In this document: in pieces, positions 5,187-9,010 of the stretch
Numbering within the stretch: position 1 is the first letter of the stretch
How the letters are laid out: each line of letters opens with the position of its first letter
Assembly (NCBI GenBank): GCA_003152595.1
Contig: PMAM01000306.1
Coordinates: 21,846-30,855, forward strand
From: Acidobacterium sp.
Lineage (GTDB): Bacteria; Acidobacteriota; Terriglobia; Terriglobales; Acidobacteriaceae
Direction of reading: 5' to 3'
Length of the DNA stretch: 9,010 bases
Notes under the pieces: model-generated
What the model was told of the DNA's origin: nothing
Seen by the model: only the letters and a program-made list of their open reading frames with translations
Databases searched by the model: none
Position numbers and translations under genes: made by a program

Positions 5187-5384
5187 GTGGCCCAGCCTGT
5201 AGGAAACGGCTTCGCCAATTCAACCTCCGGCAACCTCTACTCCGCCTCGTCCTCGCCCCTGGCCCCGATGAATCCCGCAGCCGTTTCCATGTTCGGGAGC
5301 GGCCAGCCGCACAATAACCTGATGCCGTTCCTCGGCCTCTATTGGATCATTGCCATGCAGGGCGTATATCCCCCGCGCAACTAG
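5187..5384 (+). pseudogene. 3' scrap of a phage tail-collar (MdpB-like) protein
   Basis: The frame encodes QPVGNGFANSTSGNLYSASS and ends in GSGQPHNNLMPFLGLYWIIA, then MQGVYPPRN and a stop. The G-x-QPHNN-x-x-P-[FY]-L...IA-x-QG-[IV][FY]P-x-RN ending is diagnostic of Tail Collar domain proteins of the microcystin-dependent-protein type, usually about 170-180 residues. Only about the last 65 residues are present, and an in-frame TGA at 5136-5138 closes the frame upstream. GTG 5187 is the first start-like codon but has no ribosome binding site. The GNAT gene follows 54 bp downstream on the same strand, an arrangement common next to such collar genes. Confidence 0.75.
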
Positions 5385-5400
5385 AGAACTTCCGCACTGA

Positions 5401-5431
5401 GGGACCGGTCCCTGGACTGGTCCCCGGGACC
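5401..5431. repeat. Compact GGGACC/GGTCCC palindrome cluster
   Basis: A perfect 12-bp palindrome GGGACCGGTCCC (5401-5412) is followed by a 10/12-matching direct copy, TGGACTGGTCCC (5413-5424). The last GGTCCC then forms a second near-palindrome with GGGACC at 5426-5431. It fills the space between the tail-collar scrap and GNAT and ends 7 bp before the GNAT ATG, which has no Shine-Dalgarno. Strong alternative hairpins would form in RNA. Confidence 0.6.
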
Positions 5432-5438
5432 CTTAGCC

Positions 5439-5921
5439 ATGTCGACCCTTGCCGTTCGCCCCGCACTGCCCCAGGACGAAATCTTCCTCTATGACCTCTA
5501 CTCCGCCGTCCGCGGCCCTGAGTTTGCCCTCGCGCCTGTAACTCCTGCGCAGAGAGAGCATCTCATCCGGATGCAGTTTCGCGCCCAGATGTCCGCCTAC
5601 ACTTACTCGTATCCAAATTCCTGCTACCACGTCGTGCTTTTGGATAGTAAGCCGGTCGGCCGGTTATGGGTCGCTCCCCAAAACGACGAACTCCACTTGG
5701 TTGACATAGCCGTTCACCCCAGCCTGCAGCGCAAAGGCATAGGAACCGTGCTGATCCGCCGCCTCCAGGAAGAAGCCGCGAAGGCCAGGCTCCCGATCCG
5801 CTGCTGTGTCTTCCGCTTCAATCCAGGCTCACTGATCTTCCATCAGCGGCTCGGGTTCACCATTGTGCGCGAGGATCAGCTGCACTACTACATGGAATGG
5901 CGCTCCGTGGCCATTTTTTAG
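5439..5921 (+). CDS. GNAT family N-acetyltransferase
   Basis: This is a 160-residue cytosolic acetyl-CoA-dependent acyltransferase of typical single-domain length. The acetyl-CoA pyrophosphate loop is Q97-R-K-G-I-G102 within LVDIAVHPSLQRKGIGTVLI (87-106). Motif B follows as FNPGSLIFHQRLGF (127-140), with a C-terminal LHYYMEW strand. The N-terminus (VRPALPQDEIFLYDLYSAVR) fits the family. The substrate is unknown. Enzymes of this kind are often found beside phage tail-collar genes, and here the collar scrap lies directly upstream on the same strand, so the pair probably entered together and only GNAT survived whole. ATG 5439 lacks a Shine-Dalgarno. It converges on the DUF4062-like gene with a 16-bp gap. 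Confidence 0.9.
   Translation: MSTLAVRPALPQDEIFLYDLYSAVRGPEFALAPVTPAQREHLIRMQFRAQMSAYTYSYPNSCYHVVLLDSKPVGRLWVAPQNDELHLVDIAVHPSLQRKGIGTVLIRRLQEEAAKARLPIRCCVFRFNPGSLIFHQRLGFTIVREDQLHYYMEWRSVAIF
5896..5919 (+). terminator. Possible intrinsic terminator at the GNAT 3' end
   Basis: AATGGC (5896-5901) pairs with GCCATT (5910-5915) across an 8-nt loop, and the run of six T (5914-5919) completes a terminator-like layout. It overlaps the last GNAT codons and lies before the convergent gene. The stem is short, so strength is doubtful. Confidence 0.35.
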
Positions 5922-5937
5922 CCGCCGTCGCGAACCC

Positions 5938-6474
5938 CTATGCGCCGGTGGGCTCCGCTGGGCCGGCGGCCGCGGCTTTCGTCGCTTCGATCAGGTTCCG
6001 CGCCCATCCGTTACAGACCCCGGTCAAGTGTTCTCTGAGCGCATCGATGCTGCTGTAGCGGAAAAGACGAACATCCTGGCGCTCCTCCAGTTCCCTGCGA
6101 AACCCCAGAATCTCCGTATTGGTCTCGCCCGGCGCGTCCTTCAGACAGACCACCACCTCACGCATCGGCATGGTCGCGTCGTCCCGGCACTCGGCCGCCA
6201 GCAGAAAAAGCTTACGGAACAGGTCGCGGGGACCCCAGTCATCTTCGAAAAGCTGGACGAAATAACTACTCCAGCGGACATTATCGGAGACGATACCGCG
6301 ATTACTGTCAATGTGGCCGTTCTCCCGCAGTCCTACCTCAACCAGCAGGACCTTGGCCGGCATCGCCGTGGCTTCATTCACCTGCGCGATAGCTTCGTGA
6401 CATGTCTGGCGATCTCGTTCGAGGTCGCCCGGCGCCGAAATAAACACGCGGTACGCGTCGAATCCATGGGGCAT
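5938..6474 (-). CDS. Stand-alone DUF4062/TIR-like domain protein
   Basis: A 178-residue soluble protein. It begins AYRVFISAPGDLERDRQTC, the V-F-I-S-x-x-x-D-L-x-x-x-R pattern that opens DUF4062 and related TIR-like folds. It continues with IVSDNVRWSSYFVQLFEDDWGP (61-82, partly conserved as a 'D..xxYFVQL..D.WGP' strand) and MPMREVVVCLKDAP (102-115). It ends with FRRELEERQDVRLFRY and a LREHLTGVCNGW helix, typical of the C-terminal side of TIR-like domains. DUF4062 is usually the N-terminal module of large NTPase or signalling proteins; here it is alone. A defence or signalling role is inference. ATG 6474 has only a weak upstream GA-rich stretch. It is the last island gene, starting 42 bp inside the right tRNA repeat. 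Confidence 0.65.
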   Translation of the reverse strand: MPHGFDAYRVFISAPGDLERDRQTCHEAIAQVNEATAMPAKVLLVEVGLRENGHIDSNRGIVSDNVRWSSYFVQLFEDDWGPRDLFRKLFLLAAECRDDATMPMREVVVCLKDAPGETNTEILGFRRELEERQDVRLFRYSSIDALREHLTGVCNGWARNLIEATKAAAAGPAEPTGA

Positions 6475-6515
6475 AGGGCTAACTCATCATAGTGTAACCG
6501 GGTTGGAGTCGGCGC

Positions 6516-6534
6516 CGAATCCCTGTCTCCGCCA
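6516..6534 (+). repeat. Putative attachment site, right copy (tRNA-Ser 3' fragment)
   Basis: CGAATCCCTGTCTC followed by CGCCA matches the last 21 nt of tRNA-Ser (3384-3404) in the same orientation, apart from loss of one TC in the TC run. No other tRNA part is present upstream, so this is not a second tRNA gene. It lies between the DUF4062-like gene and the stop codon of the GH20-NamZ gene. Confidence 0.75.
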
Positions 6535-6541
6535 GTCGAAC

Positions 6542-9010
6542 TCAGTCCGGATACAGCAGAGCGGCCTGTCGGTGCCGGTTGAATTCTGCCAGACTCTGCC
6601 CCCAGCTCGCAGCGATCTGTCGCGGGTCGTCTCCAGACTCAACCGCATCGAGTGTGGCACGATTGGCCAGCAGCGTATTCATCTTTTGTAACTGAAACGG
6701 ATCGGAATAGAGACGATGGAGTGCGGAGGCAATCTCCACGCCGAGTTCCGGCGCGTCGAAGAGGTTGCGGTTCGTCACTAGGATACGAACGCCGTGACAG
6801 ACCTGGCCTGCATAGGGGTAAGGCTTGGCAGGCGTGAAGTCTACTGGATAAAAGCGGACGGCGGGCAGAGCGCGCTCATTGAGGAGATCCGCGACTGCGC
6901 GGCCGTCGATCCAGGGCGCACCAAAAAGTTCGAAGGGCGTGTCCGTTCCTCGGCCCACGGAGATATTCGTGCCTTCGACGAGGCCGAGAGCGGGGTAGAT
7001 CGTCGCTTCTTCGAGGTCGCGGAGGTTAGGCGACGGATTGACCCAGGCGAGACCGGTGGAGTCGTACCAGTCGCCGCGATGCCAGCCCCGCATACGGACG
7101 ATGGTGAGCGGCACGTTGAGATGAAGCTGTTCTTTGTCGTAGCGAGCCAGCTCGCCGAGCGTCAAGCCGTGGCGCACGGGAATGGGTATGGAGTTGACGT
7201 AGCTCTCCGAGCCGGGGTCGGAAACCGGACCCTGGACGAGCGCGCCGCCGATGGGATCGGGCCGATCGAGCACGACAATGCAGGCGCCGGTTTGCGCTGC
7301 CGCTTCGAGAAAATACCGCACCACCGCTTCGTAAGTGTAGAAGCGCACGCCGGCATCCTGCAGGTCGATGACCACGGCGTCCAGATTGCGAAGCGCGTCG
7401 ACTGAAGGCCGCCGTTGCTCGTCTTGCGAGCCATACAGGCTGATCACAGGCAGCCCGGAAACAGCGTCGGTGGAGTTAGGCACTCCGGGTTGGTCGTACG
7501 ATCCACTGATGCCGTGTTCAGGGCTGAACAAGGTAGTTAAGGTCAGGCCAGGAATGGCTGCGGCGGCGTCGTGTTGCAACACGTCGATGGTGCGGCGGCC
7601 TGTGGCGTCGAGCCCGGTTTGATTGGTGAGGAGGCCGAGGCGCAGGCGGTCCTGGTGGCTTTTTGCGAGGGCGGCCAACTCAGCAAAGTGGTCCTTCTCC
7701 AACACGTCGATGCCGGTTGCGACGTGATCCTGATGCGGGGGCGTGGGCTGAGCCAGCGGCTCGCTCGGGGTGGGCGTGGTTGTTGATTGCGTGATGCCGA
7801 TGTCCTGTGGCGCAGGCAAGATATGGGTCTGTTGCCATTGCGTTCGCGCCGCAGCGATTTTCGTCCCACGCTCCACCCACAGGCGCGCGGCATCGTCGTA
7901 ACGGGAGGTGACGTTGTTGAGCCAATACGGGCGATTCTCCGCAAGCCAGACATCGCTGAAACGAGTGCGGAGGTAGTCGTATCCGTCGCGCAAATCCTGG
8001 CAGAGGCCGTTAACGCCGGAAAGCTCCCAGAGGTCACGCGATGTGTGGATCGCGATGTCGGGATCCTGCTGGCCGTTGTAGAGGCGCAGATACGAATCGG
8101 CGATCTGATCGGCGACCTGAAATTTGAAGGCGAGGAAATCGATGCGGCGCGCACCAAGGTCCATCGCGTCGAGCGCTTCGGGGTTTCGGAGATTGCCCGC
8201 GGCTCGCGTCCGGGCCAGCAGAGTGAGAGCGCGCTCGGCGTCGATGCGGACTTCGGCAGCGACCGGGCGAATCTTCGCGTCGATCGTCTGTCCTTCCGGG
8301 CTCCACGGGTCGGCCCAGAAGTACGCGTCGCGCGCGTCGTCGAGCCCGACCCCGGCAAGGGCCTGATGGGCGGCAATGAGCGCGAGCTGGGCCAGATTGA
8401 CAGCGTCGCTCTGGTCACCATGCAAGACCGGGCCGTAATCCTGCTGGAAGCGGGCGATATCGGTGGCGCCGGGCTGCCAGGCCGCGGCCGCGCCGAAGAG
8501 AATCGCATACCAGTCCTCAGCGAAGAGTCCCTCGCCATCGTCGTCCCAGACGGTGTTCAGCATGCCGGTGCTGCCGGCCTTTTGTCCATCGGCGACAAAG
8601 CCCTGGATGTTCCGCAGCGCCATATCGAAGTTCGGCCATACGCGATTCCAGTTGTTCACGCCGGGCGCAACCCAGGTATCCATGCCGGCGTGCGTGTAGG
8701 GGTCGAGCCAGCGCGCAAAGCCCTGGGGTTCGGGCTCGTAGTGCCAGGCGACCGCGATCATGTCGTGCGGCAGGCGCGGGACCTGATCGGGGCTGTTCAT
8801 CGCCATATCGCCCCAGAAGAGCAGCCGCCGGTGCAGGGGTGTGAGCGCGGCGTGAATCTTCGACAGCAGGTCGACGTAGACGGCGCCGAGGCCACGCTGC
8901 TTCACTTCCTCGGCGGTCTGGCCGCGGCCCAGCTCGAAGGTTTCGTCGGCGCCGATGTGGAGGAACGGGCCAGGGTAGATTTCCGCCAACTCATCGAACC
9001 ATTGTGTGAT
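6542..9010 (-). CDS. GH20 hexosaminidase - NamZ (GH171, DUF1343) exo-muramidase fusion, N-terminus outside window
   Basis: 822 codons are open to the right edge; the true start is outside. Residue numbers count from 9010. The first part is the C-terminal portion of a GH20 beta-N-acetylhexosaminidase: FLHIGADETFELG carries the catalytic Asp-Glu pair (D22, E23), followed by LLFWGDMAMN and GMLNTVWDDDGEGLF, then a helical region (about 170-400). A Thr/Pro/Gln-rich linker (about 405-427) joins it to a complete NamZ domain (about 428-822) with SPEHG (496-500), DLQDAGVRFYTY (549-560), PSPN (659-662), GRGTDTPFE (686-694) and GAPW (697-700). NamZ releases MurNAc from the non-reducing ends of peptidoglycan fragments; GH20 enzymes release GlcNAc or GalNAc. 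The combination suggests sequential trimming of wall glycans, probably outside the cytoplasm, though the signal sequence cannot be seen. The stop codon lies 7 bp past the island's right repeat. Confidence 0.92.
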   Translation of the reverse strand: MTQWFDELAEIYPGPFLHIGADETFELGRGQTAEEVKQRGLGAVYVDLLSKIHAALTPLHRRLLFWGDMAMNSPDQVPRLPHDMIAVAWHYEPEPQGFARWLDPYTHAGMDTWVAPGVNNWNRVWPNFDMALRNIQGFVADGQKAGSTGMLNTVWDDDGEGLFAEDWYAILFGAAAAWQPGATDIARFQQDYGPVLHGDQSDAVNLAQLALIAAHQALAGVGLDDARDAYFWADPWSPEGQTIDAKIRPVAAEVRIDAERALTLLARTRAAGNLRNPEALDAMDLGARRIDFLAFKFQVADQIADSYLRLYNGQQDPDIAIHTSRDLWELSGVNGLCQDLRDGYDYLRTRFSDVWLAENRPYWLNNVTSRYDDAARLWVERGTKIAAARTQWQQTHILPAPQDIGITQSTTTPTPSEPLAQPTPPHQDHVATGIDVLEKDHFAELAALAKSHQDRLRLGLLTNQTGLDATGRRTIDVLQHDAAAAIPGLTLTTLFSPEHGISGSYDQPGVPNSTDAVSGLPVISLYGSQDEQRRPSVDALRNLDAVVIDLQDAGVRFYTYEAVVRYFLEAAAQTGACIVVLDRPDPIGGALVQGPVSDPGSESYVNSIPIPVRHGLTLGELARYDKEQLHLNVPLTIVRMRGWHRGDWYDSTGLAWVNPSPNLRDLEEATIYPALGLVEGTNISVGRGTDTPFELFGAPWIDGRAVADLLNERALPAVRFYPVDFTPAKPYPYAGQVCHGVRILVTNRNLFDAPELGVEIASALHRLYSDPFQLQKMNTLLANRATLDAVESGDDPRQIAASWGQSLAEFNRHRQAALLYPD

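Larger units (their letters stand above)
3405..6534. mobile_element. Decayed genomic island inserted at tRNA-Ser, no integrase
   Basis: The interval is bounded by the intact tRNA-Ser on the left and a partial copy of its 3' end on the right. It holds only accessory-type content: small hypotheticals, an antitoxin with a broken toxin, scraps of an Oar-like receptor and a phage tail-collar gene, a GNAT enzyme and a DUF4062-like protein. The first kilobase is visibly more AT-rich than the flanks. No integrase, transposase or replication gene is present, so the element can no longer move by itself, or it was always a passive passenger. Both flanks resume well-formed chromosomal genes. Confidence 0.65.

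Noticed and set aside
5059..5223. Full-length toxin reading upstream of 5061 in the same frame
   Set aside because: The frame is open to 5223, but those residues do not resemble the HigB/Gp49 N-terminus and coincide with an Oar-like receptor scrap in another frame.
5863..6492. 209-codon plus-strand frame antisense to the DUF4062-like gene
   Set aside because: It starts inside GNAT, has no domain or ribosome binding site, and the minus strand shows a recognisable fold signature.
6503..6541. A second tRNA-Ser gene at the right repeat
   Set aside because: Only the T-loop-to-CCA part matches; no acceptor 5' strand, D arm or anticodon arm is present upstream.
7543..8538. 331-codon minus-strand frame overlapping the GH20-NamZ gene
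   Set aside because: Arg/Ser/Pro-rich shadow in another frame of the same strand; the GH20-NamZ frame has the domain motifs.

Overview
The window looks like a chromosome segment from an Acidobacteriota bacterium, probably Terriglobia/Acidobacteriaceae. The evidence is the GC-rich housekeeping flanks, a gene fragment carrying the 'AQLDSGSIAGVVTDPAG' signature common in acidobacterial Oar-like TonB-dependent receptors, and a multidomain cell-wall glycosidase. This assignment is inferred from protein style, not from a database match.

Left flank (1-3404) is ordinary chromosome. The 5' part of a type I methionine aminopeptidase gene (map) runs off the left edge. Upstream of it, in the same direction, is a complete ymdB-type metallophosphoesterase. 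A cysteine-free Rrf2-family regulator runs divergently from ymdB and converges on a NorM-like MATE efflux transporter. A complete tRNA-Ser(GGA) follows. Two short tandem arrays of the same degenerate heptamer (consensus NCCTGYA) lie in the ymdB/rrf2 and MATE/tRNA intergenic regions.

Centre (3405-6534) looks like a small, decayed genomic island integrated at the 3' end of tRNA-Ser. The last 21 nt of the tRNA gene recur in the same orientation at 6516-6534, differing by a 2-nt deletion in the TC run. Between the two copies is typical accessory DNA: two small hypothetical genes, a HigA-like antitoxin next to a decapitated HigB-like toxin, the 5' scrap of an Oar-like receptor, the 3' scrap of a phage tail-collar protein, a GNAT acetyltransferase, and a stand-alone DUF4062/TIR-like protein. 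There is no integrase in the interval. Three gene scraps abut within about 330 bp, so the island has been rearranged internally.

Right flank (6542-9010) is one large gene on the minus strand, open through the right edge. It joins the C-terminal part of a GH20 beta-N-acetylhexosaminidase (GADE active-site motif) through a Pro/Thr-rich linker to a complete NamZ/GH171 (DUF1343) exo-beta-N-acetylmuramidase domain. One polypeptide could in principle remove alternating GlcNAc and MurNAc residues from peptidoglycan ends. Its stop codon lies 7 bp beyond the right-hand tRNA repeat, so before the island inserted this gene probably lay directly downstream of tRNA-Ser.
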